64,000 nucleotides of DNA from Hemileia vastatrix. Its lineage: Eukaryota; Basidiomycota; Pucciniomycetes; Pucciniales; Zaghouaniaceae. Below, in pieces: positions 36,577 to 47,980 of this stretch. Made by a program: the position numbers and the translations under genes. The notes beneath the pieces are model-generated. The model was given only the letters and a program-made list of their open reading frames with translations, did no database searches and was not told where the DNA came from. How positions within the stretch are numbered: the stretch's first letter is position 1; every line of letters begins with the position of its first letter. The DNA lies in contig JASXTE010000007.1 of the NCBI GenBank assembly GCA_030280995.1, positions 13,751,001 through 13,815,000 of the forward strand. The letters are read 5' to 3'.

Positions 36577-37014
36577 CAATACAACTACTAATATGAGCAC
36601 TGGAGCTTACCCTGAATTTATATCTTTATTTATTTAAATAAAATATAAGAAAAAATTGAAAAAATCTGTTAAAAATAAAATAATAAGTTTAACTAGAAAT
36701 TTATAAGGTTGAATAATTAGGTTACCAAGCTTTAACCAAATACCAATTTAACTGGGTGTTATATTGGTGACCATATACCAAGTGAAATTTGATTTATATT
36801 GGGTACAGTTACTACTGTAAATACCTAATTTTTATTATAAAAAATTAGTAAAATTATTATAAGGGTTCTTTTCCACAACCACTGAGCTATGATGACCCAC
36901 TAATGTGCTGCAGACCCAAATATTTGGTTTGTTTGAGATATACTAGAGTAAAAATCAGGTCCTAAGGCTTATACTAAATAATAAGTAATAAAATACTAAG
37001 GAAAGACCCCCAAT

Positions 37015-38163
37015 TGTCAGTTTGTGCTAGTATCTAAGTATGATTTAATAGTAAATATTAATTTTACTACTACTTATTTTTAAAGGATTTAGTGATTAAA
37101 CCTTAGGGGAAGATTAATAAAATAGTTATTCTCAATTAAATTCACAATACTTGGATTTTTATGCATGTTAGTGGTGGAAAAGAGAATAATAAAATATAGT
37201 TATAGCTTATATAAAGATAATATCAATTTATAAACGCTTTATAATATATTTATATATGATAATAATTGTTTTATAGTGTTTTTTGAATGTGTAGTAAGTA
37301 AGTGATGTCCAATAACCTGTCAAATCCTCTCTTACTTATACCAAAATCCACTGGAATGCACAGACCTTCAATACAGATGATGTCACTGCTATCTCCAGAA
37401 ATTACAGCACTGTGAGGGCCCATCACCTCCCCATGGCTTCCACTTCAAGAAGTTTCAACACCCAGACCTCCAGTAAGGACCCTCCATCACAATTAATGAT
37501 ACCACTGACCCATACCATAAATAGAATAAACTGATAAAAGCGGATACCATAAAGAAACAGGTAAAATAACTCATCCAAAGATGATTAAAAGAAACAAAAT
37601 ACATATAAAGGAACAAAATTAAATGTCAAAGCTCTCAATAACATCCCCAAGCATCCATATTAACCCAGTAATCATATCCCAACCCATAAATCCGTGAAAA
37701 TCCATCCAAGGAAGCATTTTAAGCTGTCCAAACTGGATATATGCACCTGAAATAGGTGTATATGATTGTGTAGGCGTTGTGAGTCCAAAGCAGAAAAATT
37801 AAGGTTATAGGCTATTAAGAGGTTAAACCCCACTTATAGACCTAAATATACATAATATAACTACATATTTCACTGAATATGAGTTTTATGTATACAGATA
37901 AGCTTATGTATGTCTATAATTACTTAATATCACTTAAGATAACTATATTATGACTCCATTAACACCTTAATAGGTATTATTACACTATGGATAAGCTATT
38001 TAAACTACTATAAGTCATATAATAGTGTAATAATTGTGTATATAGGTATTATAACCAATATATAAGTATTTTAACCTTATTTTAAGTAATAAGCTTAATT
38101 TAATTAAGGTTATCTTATTTTAAACATAAGAATTACTCAGTCCTGGAGATACGTAGGCTGACA
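37015..38163 (-). repeat. 5' LTR of G2
   Basis: Reads TGTCAGCCTACGTATCTCC to CAAACTGACA in element orientation, followed by ATTGGGGGTCTTTCC. It is similar to both G1 LTRs. Confidence 0.85.
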
Positions 38164-38862
38164 CAATTGCTCCTCCATTTAAATGTCCTTTAGTAAGTTT
38201 ATCAGCTCTAGGTCTTAAATTATAAGGTTTTACCTTATTAATCATGATTCAAAAATTTTCACACATGTTGTACATGAAATTTAATCAAAAAATTCAGATA
38301 TTATTATTAAAAACTTCAAAATTAGTTTTATCAGTATGATATAGCACCACTTAAGTCAATTAATTTCTTACTTGTAGGTATTATAGTGAATTTATTAGTG
38401 GAAAAAGTAAAATATACTTTTATGTGGTCACTTATTACAAGAGAACTAAAAAATGTAACCATGTTGTTATATTTAAAGAAGAAATTTGTGAGTAATATTC
38501 TTTTTAAATATTAAATGAGTGGTAAAAACTAAGAAATAAGTATTAAAAGTCCTGTTAAAAGAGACAATTAATCAGTTTTTATTATTTGGTTTATTATCTG
38601 CAAAGATCACAAATTTAATTGGTCCATTGACAGATTCCCACTAAGAACAATTTATTTTCAATTAGGAGTAAAATTGTTGATTCAATATCACAATTTTATT
38701 ATATAATAGGGATTCTTTTTCTGAAATCACTATATGAAGTGACCTCAGCCTTTTTTAATTATCCAAATATTTCTATAGGTATTTTATTTACTTGTAGCCT
38801 TTTTTTGTATTTTTACTTACTGAAAGATAATCAACAGAATTCTTGAGAAAAGGCCCCCAATT
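38164..38862 (-). other. Leader of a third gypsy element (A), interrupted by G2
   Basis: Next to LTR A this strand begins ATTGGGGGCCTTTTC and goes on in a style like the G1 and G2 leaders (AATAAACCAAATAATAAA). It ends where G2 starts at 38163. No gag or pol of element A remains in the window. Confidence 0.6.
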
Positions 38863-40022
38863 GTCAGGCTTGCTTCAAGTACAGAGAACTGAATAGCTTT
38901 ATTAGTCAGTTTTCTAGAAGATTATATTGGTCCTATATGAATACTGTAGTAAAAATTCAATAAGTATTAAAATATAACTCAATATAAGGTTCTCAGTAAT
39001 TTAATTTCACTAATGATAAATGGGTTACAATCTTATAGTTTGTAGAAAAATAGATATAATACTCCAAACACTATTCAAAGACATTTAAAAGTACTAATGA
39101 AATGTATTGCAATTTTAATGGTTATATGGTTTAATTTTAATGATAAAGAATTTGGAAATAAGACCAAAAATCCCCTTTCTTTTACAGCCAATAATTCCCC
39201 AATGTTTCCCTTGATTTATCAATCCTCTACACAGCCAATGAATCCTCCAATCATCAGCTAAAAATGCGCATCAACATAAGGATTAACCAGTCACAAAATA
39301 AGAATCATATCACATGCCAAATTTCAAAAATAACCAGTGTTAATCCATCAAAAATAGAGTAATAAAAAAAATGAGAGTATATGTGTGTAGTTCTAAAAAT
39401 AAAAGACTAAATAAAGAAGGAAAAGTACAAAATATAAACCGTTATTAAAGGGGATTAACAGTAGAAATGAAGGGGCTAATTATTTCAAATTACTATGTGA
39501 AATCCTCATCCAAATATGACCAATAATGACTGAGAGACCACTGAGAAACCTGAAATAAGACGTGAAATGTGGTGTAACTGAATTCAGTCTCTTGGCAGGC
39601 ACTTGCATTGGTAAATTCTTAACTAAATAGGCAATTTTAAGCATGGCAGTGAATTATAGGTGCCAATATTGAGTTTATTAATGAAATTAGTGCATATAAT
39701 GAGGTCAATGCACTAATAATTATATTAGGACACTAAACAAGTGCCTTTTGCTTTCTTTAGTGGGGTTCCTCATAGTGGGCGTACAATGTGGGGTAATTAT
39801 ATTGTGAATTTTTTAAATTTTATAAAAAGTCAAAGCCATTCATGTGGGATAAATGCAGGCAGTATGTGGCAAGTACACAGAAGCCATTTCTGGAATAAAA
39901 ACATCAAATTTTTAAAGTGTTGTTTTTATGCATTTTAATAGCCAAATAAATAGTTCTAATTAAGAAAAATTGATCTGTAAAGACACATTTTCAATATTAT
40001 TAAATTTATGGTGCATATATTA
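38863..40022 (-). repeat. LTR A, distal part
   Basis: Reverse-complement sequence matches much of 43100-44640 (LTR B). It is the downstream part of an LTR that starts at 45159 and is split by the DNA element 40023-44821. Together the two parts make about 1.5 kb. Confidence 0.75.
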
Positions 40023-40479
40023 GGGGGTGTTAAACATTACCATATACACCATTCAAGCAAGCCTCAAAAAAGGTGCCAAGTAAGTCATTTTACTTTAAAG
40101 TACATACCCCATTAGCAGGTATACTTCAACAGAGTGATTTTCCCTTCACATGCCATCTTTTGGGTACATCCAAGCCCCTCAAGAACTTCATCCCCTTAGC
40201 TTTATTAGTCAGCATTAGGTACACACATGCCCATACCTTAAACTTTTTCTTCATCTAATCCTTATGCACCCACTCTTATATGCACATTACACTGTGCAGA
40301 AAGCTATAAGTCACCCCCAACATCATGTTGCAGAACTTCCAAAAAAACTTTCCTAGTGGGATACTCAAATAGTAGACATTCTGTCTTCTGAATTACACTT
40401 GAGCTAGGCTTAAATTACATGTGTGCTGCTGTAGTGCATTGTGCCAATCTACCTACCCCAGAAATTTTTTGATGACAGT

Positions 40480-41440
40480 GATTCTTACATTATACAATCA
40501 AGCCTCCCACATTAATTTTCAACTTTCAAAGGTGAAAATCATATATTTCATCCATAATTTGCATTATTGAACTCTTATACTTTAAAAGAAAGCCTCTCTC
40601 AATGATTTGCCATTACCAATGGTTAAAATCATAGATTTCATCCATAATTTACATTATTGAACTCTTATACTCCAGAAGTGAGCCCCTTGCACTTATTTTC
40701 CACTTCCAATGGTTAAAATCAAGGATTTAATTCATAATTTGCATTATTGAACACTTATACTCAAAAAGCAAGCCTCTTGCTCTAATTTGCCACTGCCAAT
40801 GGTGCAAAAAATAGATTTTATCCATGATTTGCATAATTAAATTCTTACATTGCAAAAGCAATCCCCACACACTAGTTTGCAGCAGCCCATGTTTCAAATC
40901 ATGGATTTCATCCATAGTTTGCATTATTAAACTCTCAAATTGAAAAAGCAAGCCTCTTGCACTGATTTACCACTTCCAATGGTGAAAATTATAGATTTCA
41001 TCTATAATTTGCATTATTGAACTCTTATACTCCAAAAGCAAGCCTCTTGCACTTATTTTCCACTTCAAATGGTGCAAATTATGGATTTCATCTATAATTT
41101 GCATTATTGAACTCTTATACTCCAAAAGCAAGCCTCTTACACTGATTTTCACCTTCTAATAGTGCAAATAATTAATTTCATCCATAATCTTTATTATTGA
41201 ACTCTAATACTCCAAAAGCAAGTCTCTTGCACTTATTTTCAGCTTCTAATGGTGCAAATCAAGGATTTCATCCATAATTTGCAATTTTGGACTCTCACAT
41301 TACAAAATTTATCCTCTTACATTAGTTTGAAACTTCCAGAGATCCAAATTAAGGATGAAATCCAAAATTTTCACCATTAGTCTAATATACTACAAAAGTG
41401 AGCCTCTCACACAAATTTGCTAAATATTATGTTGAAAATC
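40480..41440 (-). repeat. Ten-unit 90 bp tandem array, 30-codon register on the minus strand
   Basis: The word GCATTATTGAACTC or its variants falls at 40561, 40651, 40741, 40831, 40921, 41011, 41101, 41191, 41281 and 41371: exactly 90 bases each time although units differ at many sites. On the minus strand one frame reads repeated 30-residue units with a core like LLLEYKSSIMQIMDEI followed by HHWKWKISARG. The frame is open for two to three units at a time (40727-40951 and 40967-41152), with scattered stops elsewhere that look like single substitutions. It may be a decayed repeat protein. No function is known to me. Confidence 0.75.
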
Positions 41441-41848
41441 ATAGCTTTATTGGATGAGAACATTGTGATGTGCACAGATTGATAAGAATATAACTCATGT
41501 GTCAGGAGGATCAGGAGTAAAAGTTTAAACAGTAAAACTGTTAAGATTTCTCACTACACCTTCAACATTTATGGGCTTTCCAGCTCATTCAAGAATCCAA
41601 GCTTTTGTGTCATCTAATGTCTTTTTGAGACCAAGAACCCAAGCATTCCATTGACTTATGATGAGTTTGAAGTTAATTTAAAATGTTAGAGTAGCTAAAC
41701 TGAAGAAAAAAATTGAGAACAAATATCAATGTAATTTAATCAAAAATATAAAAAATCCAGTCAATAATTTTGATGGTGAAAAAACTAAACAAGATGATGT
41801 GGGGGAAAGGACACAGAAATTTTATGCAAAGTGCATTGGGGGAATATA

Positions 41849-44650
41849 TGTCAGCCTGAATATCCCCAGGACTGAGTAAAAAGTACTTATAAATTATGTT
41901 AAACACTTGGACTATACATGGGAGCAATAAATAAAGTTACACAAGTTGTATACATAAATGAAAGCACAATATATGCCATTATAACACCTTATATACCTTT
42001 TATTAAGTCTTAAGTACTTAATATTAAGTGGTAATATTCTAGGTTAGTCTCAAGAACCTTAAACATAAGGCTACATAGTTTTTAAGTAGTTTTAAAGCTG
42101 TTGTTTTCATTGTTTTATGTGAAAAACAATAAATGCGCTTTAAATCACTTAAAAGTTGACTATATGCGCTATAAATTTAAAAGTATTAAAAATGCGCTGT
42201 AGAAAATCCTATAGTACTATATATAGGCCTTGGCCAAGGTAGTTGGAGAAAACCAGAGAGAAAATCCCCTGTCCCTTTAGAGAAATAAAGTGAGATTTAC
42301 CTGCTAAAGCAAATTGAGTCTTGTTTGCTAAAACCCCTTTCCAACACAGTTTACTGCTTGATCAGCCAAGAAAGTAGTTACCAGAAAGACTACCAGATTA
42401 AAGAATTGAAATTTAGACCAATTTCCACACCAAAGAAAGAAATGATACTTGATGTAGGTTACAAAGCCACACCAGAGACAGAAATAATACTTGATATAGC
42501 TTTCAAGACTATACCAGATAAAACGGTGACAAAAGTTGAGGTCAAGTAAGAGCTAAAATTTTCACAACCCAGCCAAAATATTCCACAAAAACACACAAAA
42601 GAGTGAAGCACAGAGATTCCGGGTATACCAGATGGTTGATGATAAACTGAAATGTCCTTAAACTTGCTTCACTATCTCACACACAGAATGACCTGGATTT
42701 TTCCCAGCAAAATCCAGCTCTCTCACCTCTCTACATGCATAAAAAAGCCTCTAGAGGTTTCCACTGCTGCAGGCAGGCTGGCTGCAAGATGTAATGATAG
42801 CCGCTTTAGGGCCATTAAAGGCCCAAAAACACCCTCTAAACAGCAAACAACAGTAAATACACGTAGAAACAAGCTAATCACATGTAACACATAGCAAAAT
42901 TATGAGTAAAGAAAAGGGATTAAGCTGAGACATAATAAGTGACACTAGCTTAATCCCACAAAAACACAACTAAACATCTAAAAACTAACAAAACTCCAAT
43001 AAAACCACCATAACCCCAACTGAAGCTTACATACCAAATACCTCCAAATATGCACTCCAAAGGCCTACACAGCTTTGGAACACCACAGCACTTTGATAGA
43101 TTAGTTTGTTATAATTAGTACTATTTATTTGGCTACTCAAATGCATAAAAATAACACTTTTCAATTTTGGTGTTTTTTATGCCAGAAATGGCTTCTGTGT
43201 ACTGGCCACATATTGCCTGCATTTTTCCTGTGTGAATAGCTTCATTTTTAGAAAAGTTAGCTTTTTCAAACTATAATTACCCCACATTCTATGTCCACTG
43301 TGGTGAAACACACTAAAATAGGTGACAGGCACTTATTTAGGGTCCTAATTTAAAAAATAGGTGCATTGACCTTATTATATGCACTAATTTCATTAATAAC
43401 CTCAAGCCTGGCACCTTTAATTCACTACCACACTTGAATTTACCTGAATTAGTCAAGGATTTACCCGTGCAAGTGCCTGCCAAGGACTGCATGTAGTTAC
43501 TCCACATCTCATGCCCTTTTTTGGGCTTCTAAGTGGTTTCTCAGTCAATATTAGTGCTTGAGGCTTTCTTGGAAGAAGGTAATTTTTCCTGGCCATTTTT
43601 GATAAAAAAAGAAAATCTTCTTCAAGATCAGAATCAGAATCACAATCAGAGTTCAAGAGGAGATAAAGAGCTATAAAGTCATTGCTTTATGTAGCTTATC
43701 ACAATTGGAGAGTGAGGAAGGCATGACTCTTATATGGTATAAAACTGTAAATTATGAACAATGTTTTGAGTTATGAAGTGTTATGCTGCGGAGTGCTGTG
43801 TATGAATGGGATGATGCTGACAAATCAGTGAAATTGGATGTTATGGTGAAATCAGCACTTTTGGTTGAGAAAGTGCGGATTTGAGTGAAATAAGTGACTT
43901 ATTTCATTTTGAAATCCACTAGTGTTGGGGCTAGTGTGTTTTGGAAATCTGCACTTAAATAAGTGCGTATTTTCCAGAACTGACACCCCCTATTGTTTAT
44001 TTTTGAATGCGGATTTCACATAGTATATTGCTATAATTAGCCCCATAATTTATACTTTTGATCCCCCTTAATATTTTGTAATATTTAGTGTTATTCTTTA
44101 TTTTTTTAGTCTTTTATATTAAGATATTACATGCATATACTCTCTTTTGTTGCTTATTCTTTATTTTTGATGGATTATCCCTATTACTCCAGGATTTTGG
44201 TGGGTGATATCATTCTAATTATGTTATTTGTCATTCTTAATGTTGTTGGAAAGGTTTATTAGCTAGAATGAGGTGTCATTAGCCGTGTATAGGAATGGTA
44301 AATCAAGGGGTTCATTGGAGGAATTATTGGGTATAAAAGGAGGGGGTTTTTGGTCCTGTTATCTACATTTTTTATCGTTAAAATCAAAATATATAACCAA
44401 TACAACTAAAATACATATCAATAGTACTTATAAAGTCTTTAAATAGTATTTGAATTATTAAATCTATATTTCTACTAACTATAAGATTGTAACCCATTTA
44501 TAATTAGTGAGATTAAAATTACTTATATTGAGTTATATTTTAATACTTATTGAATTTTGTATTACAGTATTCATATAGGGCCATTAAAATCTTCTAGGAA
44601 ACTGACTATTAAAGCTATTTCAGGTCTTTTTACTTGAACTCAGCCTGAAA
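41849..44650 (+). repeat. Solo LTR B with ATATA target duplication, carrying extra DNA
   Basis: Starts TGTCAGCCTGAATATCCCC and ends CAGCCTGAAA (CTGACA expected). ATATA at 41844-41848 and 44651-44655 is the target duplication. It is the same family as LTR A but in opposite orientation. A TATA-like CTATATATAGG lies near 42219. It is longer than LTR A because of a 437 bp insertion (43554-43990) and an 870 bp segment (about 42235-43100) absent from LTR A. The latter includes a 15-codon repeat (TPKKEMILDVGYKA-like, 42419-42520) of unknown meaning. Confidence 0.8.
43554..43990. mobile_element. Fragment of a GGGGGTGTCAG-ended DNA element in LTR B
   Basis: The right end matches the outer element's right end at 17491 for about 190 bases (AATCAGCACTTTTGG to AACTGACACCCCC). 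Comparison with LTR A places TA at both edges. The left end (GTGCTTGAGG) lacks the terminal repeat, so it is a one-ended or rearranged copy. Confidence 0.6.
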
Positions 44651-44823
44651 ATATATGCATTGGTTGGCTAAATTGTGGTTGGGGAAATGAAGTAAGAGTA
44701 GGAAGCCTTTGACCTCATGTTTGAAATTCCTAACCCCAAGTACTCCATTTATGATAGTCTCTTGGAATAGCATTGTGATACTGATGTCATCCAGGCATAT
44801 ATGGTAATTTTTTACACCCCCTA

Positions 44824-45159
44824 TTTAACTTTTAAGTGATTTAAAGGGCATTTCTTATTTTTTCCATAAAATAATGAAAATAACATCTTTAAGTCTACTT
44901 GAAAATTATGTAGTCTTATGTTTATGGCTCTTAATATTACCATAGCATATTCCAAGCTATTATTAAGTACATAAGACTTATAAATGGTGGGTATATGTGT
45001 GTATATAAGGTATTATAAAGGCATATCTTGTACTTAATCATTAATTTCACTTATGTATACATCTTGTATACCTTTATTTATTGCTCCCATGTGTACTACA
45101 TGCTTTTAACCTAATTTATAAGCAATTTTTACTCATTCTTGTGAGTATCCAGGCTGACA
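44824..45159 (-). repeat. LTR A, start
   Basis: Minus strand TGTCAGCCTGGATACTCACAAG onward, similar to the first 330 bases of LTR B, ending at the inserted DNA element. Confidence 0.75.
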
Positions 45160-45603
45160 ACCCTTTACTCACTGTGGCTTGTACAGCTAAGTTGGAAGAG
45201 CTTGTGGATTTTTTTCAAAAATAAAAAAAAAATTTGTTTGCAAAAAAAAGATTTGCTGATAATTTTGACATGTGGAAACATGTCACACAATCATTTTTCC
45301 CATTATAGCTCTCTATTTCAGCCTACCTTGTTTCTCACTCCTCAACCCCCATTCCTGCCATTCCTACCAATTCTTTCCATTCTTTCCATTCATGCCATTC
45401 CCACCATTACCCTCTATCCTTGTCTCCATCCCTGTTCTGGTGAGTTTTTCTTCCTTTTTTTTCTTTTTTTTATTTGTTCCTTTTCTGTTAATTTTTAATT
45501 TTTTGATTTTTCCTCTTCTATATCACAGGTGAGTTGTTCTCATTTTATTTTCAAGATCTCTTTGTTTTTTTCATTTAAATATCTCATTTTTTCTTATTTT
45601 GGT

Positions 45604-46552
45604 ATGGAATGAACATGTATTTTCATGATATCCTTGCTCCTTCAAATCCTAGAATAACTCCACATAACTCTGCACTAGTTGTTGCAAATCCAAATGCTCA
45701 TTTTTCTTATAAACCATAGTATTTTCCCTTACTTTCCATAAATGAGGTATCAATCCCTGAAGCCTCAATTCAAGGAACTCTAATGTCAATTAAAAATGAT
45801 TGGCTCCAACTCTAGATTCTGTTGGAACTCATGGTGCCGGTATTCTACTTCCTCAGACAACACACTGCTCAAGCATTAGAATCCATGTTGAATACATCTT
45901 TTACTTACCCAATACCCACTTTCAAAAAAGTGAAAAGCAGAAACAACCCCCACAAGATTGTAAAGTGGCTTTGGTAACTGATCAAATAATATTTTAGTGG
46001 CCAACTCCACATGAAAAAGTTGTATATTTCAAGTAGGAAGCTTTAATGGAAATTCACAATGGTGTAAGCAAAATATTGGCTGAGTTTATCAGGCAAGCAG
46101 ATTCAGAGAAATAAATCACTTGGTATATATCTATCCTTTACAACTCTGAGTTTTTGGAAAGTTATAAAAAGCATCTGAGAATGCCTGGATTATTTTACTT
46201 ATTTCTTCAAACCATAAAAAACAACCCTCTGGACAAAAAATTGTGCCAAGAATTTTCCAAAAGGATAGTAAAACTGCAAATAATGTAAGTTGTTTAATCA
46301 TATATTTTCTTTTATTATTAATCATTTGGTTTTTGTAGCATGACTGTATTATTATTAATCTGGAACAGAACAACAATCCTGACAGGCAAAACCCTACTTC
46401 AATGGCACAAGAATTGAAAACTTACCATGATAATCTGTGTCTAATTCTGGTTACTCACAAATACCACCCAGATCTCACCAGTCATACTGACATGAGGTGT
46501 TGCTTAAATCTTCAAAATCAAAAAGAGTATGTTTTACTTAAAATTAAATAAG
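45604..46552 (+). pseudogene. Cargo ORF of the Tc1 element, degraded
   Basis: Open pieces in shifting frames run from about 45613 to 46552. One (from about 46030) reads ALMEIHNGVSKILAEFIRQ, then SYKKHLRMPGLFYLFLQTIK, and ends at a plausible intron (GTAAGT at 46287 to TAG near 46340). Stops occur within each piece. I do not recognise the family. Its position opposite the transposase, inside matched terminal repeats, argues that it belongs to the element. Further open but unconvincing pieces lie at 46741-47065. Confidence 0.4.
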
Positions 46553-47046
46553 AAGCCTAATGGGTTTGTGAAATGGTATGTCACTTGTTTTCTATTTCCC
46601 GTCATGTTTTGATTTTTGATGTGTTTTTTTAATAGGTTTCCGATCCAGGAGAGATCAACCAGTATAATCCCCCACAAACTCTGTTCCTTGCTTTCACTCA
46701 CAAGATCAGATGGTTATTATCCCTTCCCAGCCCTTTACCTTTGACATCAAGGCATAGGCCTTTCCAGTCAAGGAGTGGTCACTCATACCATGAAAATACT
46801 AGAAGGAGACAGCAAGAAACTCCTACTTCATGCAGTTCTATTTACAGCAGTCATGAAAGGAATCCACAACACTGTACTTATCATTTTCATAGGTCTTTCC
46901 CTTCATACAATCATTATACACCATCTCACAGATTTCAGTCTTTGTACACTCATCATTTACCTGAAAATCAAAACTCTCAATTGTGTCCACACTCTGAATT
47001 GTGTTGCGTTCAATTCCACTATAAAATTTACCATTAAAACTGCCCC

Positions 47047-47373
47047 ATGTCTTCAACACATGTAACTCATGTCCCAAGCTCTTTGTTAAACATTTTGGGT
47101 ACTCATAATGATGAAGACAATGAAACCTCAATGGCTGACTATCTTAGGTATGCTAAAGTTAACTCTGACAAGCCAGAAATACAAATTGCTCTTGATAACT
47201 TAGATATCACTCATTGGAGTTTTTTTAAGAATTATCCTCCTGAAGAACTTATTCAAGCTGGTATACCTCATGCTTCAGCAATATCAATGGTTTTTTCAAC
47301 TATCAAGTTTTCATTTTTGCTAAATGAAGAAAAACTAGCTAATGAATTAGACACAGGTCCCAATGATGAGTAG
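47047..47373 (+). CDS. SAM-like domain cargo ORF of the Tc1 element
   Basis: 108 codons with no stop. The middle reads ALDNLDITHWSFFKNYPPEE followed by LIQAGIPHASAISMVFSTIK. This helix, then ITHWSFF, then small-hydrophobic helix pattern is one I associate with a SAM-like C-terminal domain in hypothetical proteins carried by basidiomycete repeats. It is probably the last exon of the cargo gene begun further left and not an independent gene. It is better preserved than the rest, with an acidic tail ending PNDE. Role unknown; a protein-interaction module is a guess from the fold type. Confidence 0.5.
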   Translation: MSSTHVTHVPSSLLNILGTHNDEDNETSMADYLRYAKVNSDKPEIQIALDNLDITHWSFFKNYPPEELIQAGIPHASAISMVFSTIKFSFLLNEEKLANELDTGPNDE

Positions 47374-47980
47374 AATTTAGACTCATTTGTCTATTTATTT
47401 GTATGTTATCAATATGATAGATTCCTAAAAAAATAAATATATATATATATATATTGTTAAACTACCACAATAAAATTTAAATATACTATAAAAAATGATA
47501 TTATATTTTTAAACTACTGCAATAAAATATAAATATACTATACAAAAAAAGATGATATTGATTTATTAGATTATTGATTGATTAGATGCATGAAAATAAT
47601 TAAAAAAAATGTTATATGGTATTGATTTATTAGATTATCAATTGATTATATACACAAAGGTTTGTTATAAAGAAATGAGATTACATTGATTGAGCTGTGA
47701 ATCAAACAAGTAGAAAAGATAAATTTTCTTTAAGTTTCTGAAATCTATTAGGAAAAAACATGGGAGTTGAACAAACTTAACAAATCTCACCACATGTGAA
47801 GGTAAAAATATCAAATCTCTCTCATTTTATTATGACATATAGTTTTGGTTTGGTAAAAATAATTTCATTTCAAAGAAAAATTTTATTATGACATGTAGTT
47901 TTGTTACGGAAAAAATAATTTCATTTCAAAGAAAACAATATATGAAATTGATAAATTAATCATTTATGTTACCACATCCT

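Larger units (their letters stand above)
30692..38163 (-). mobile_element. Gypsy element G2, inverted relative of G1, 3' truncated
   Basis: Reading leftward: 5' LTR (38163-37015), leader beginning ATTGGGGGTCTTTCC, then gag to 30692, where it is cut at the G1 junction. A copia element (31796-36576) splits the leader just upstream of gag. All of pol and the 3' LTR are missing. Sequence identity with G1 leader and gag is high. Confidence 0.85.
40023..44821. mobile_element. TA-flanked DNA element inserted in LTR A
   Basis: Ends GGGGGTGTTAAACATTACC and, inverted, GGGGGTGTAAAAAATTACC agree at 24 of 28 positions. TA lies at 40021-40022 and 44822-44823. Both flanks continue LTR A sequence, as seen by comparison with LTR B, proving a real insertion. 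Without nested LTR B it is about 2 kb. It has no recognisable transposase; its main content is the 90 bp array. Confidence 0.8.

Noticed and set aside
40480..41440. CRISPR-like array
   Set aside because: Units are contiguous 90 bp repeats without unique spacers, in a eukaryotic context.
47440..47960. Possible regulatory or coding content between Tc1 ORFs
   Set aside because: Only (AT)n tracts and a short duplicated AATAATTTCATTTCAAAGAAAA segment are present.
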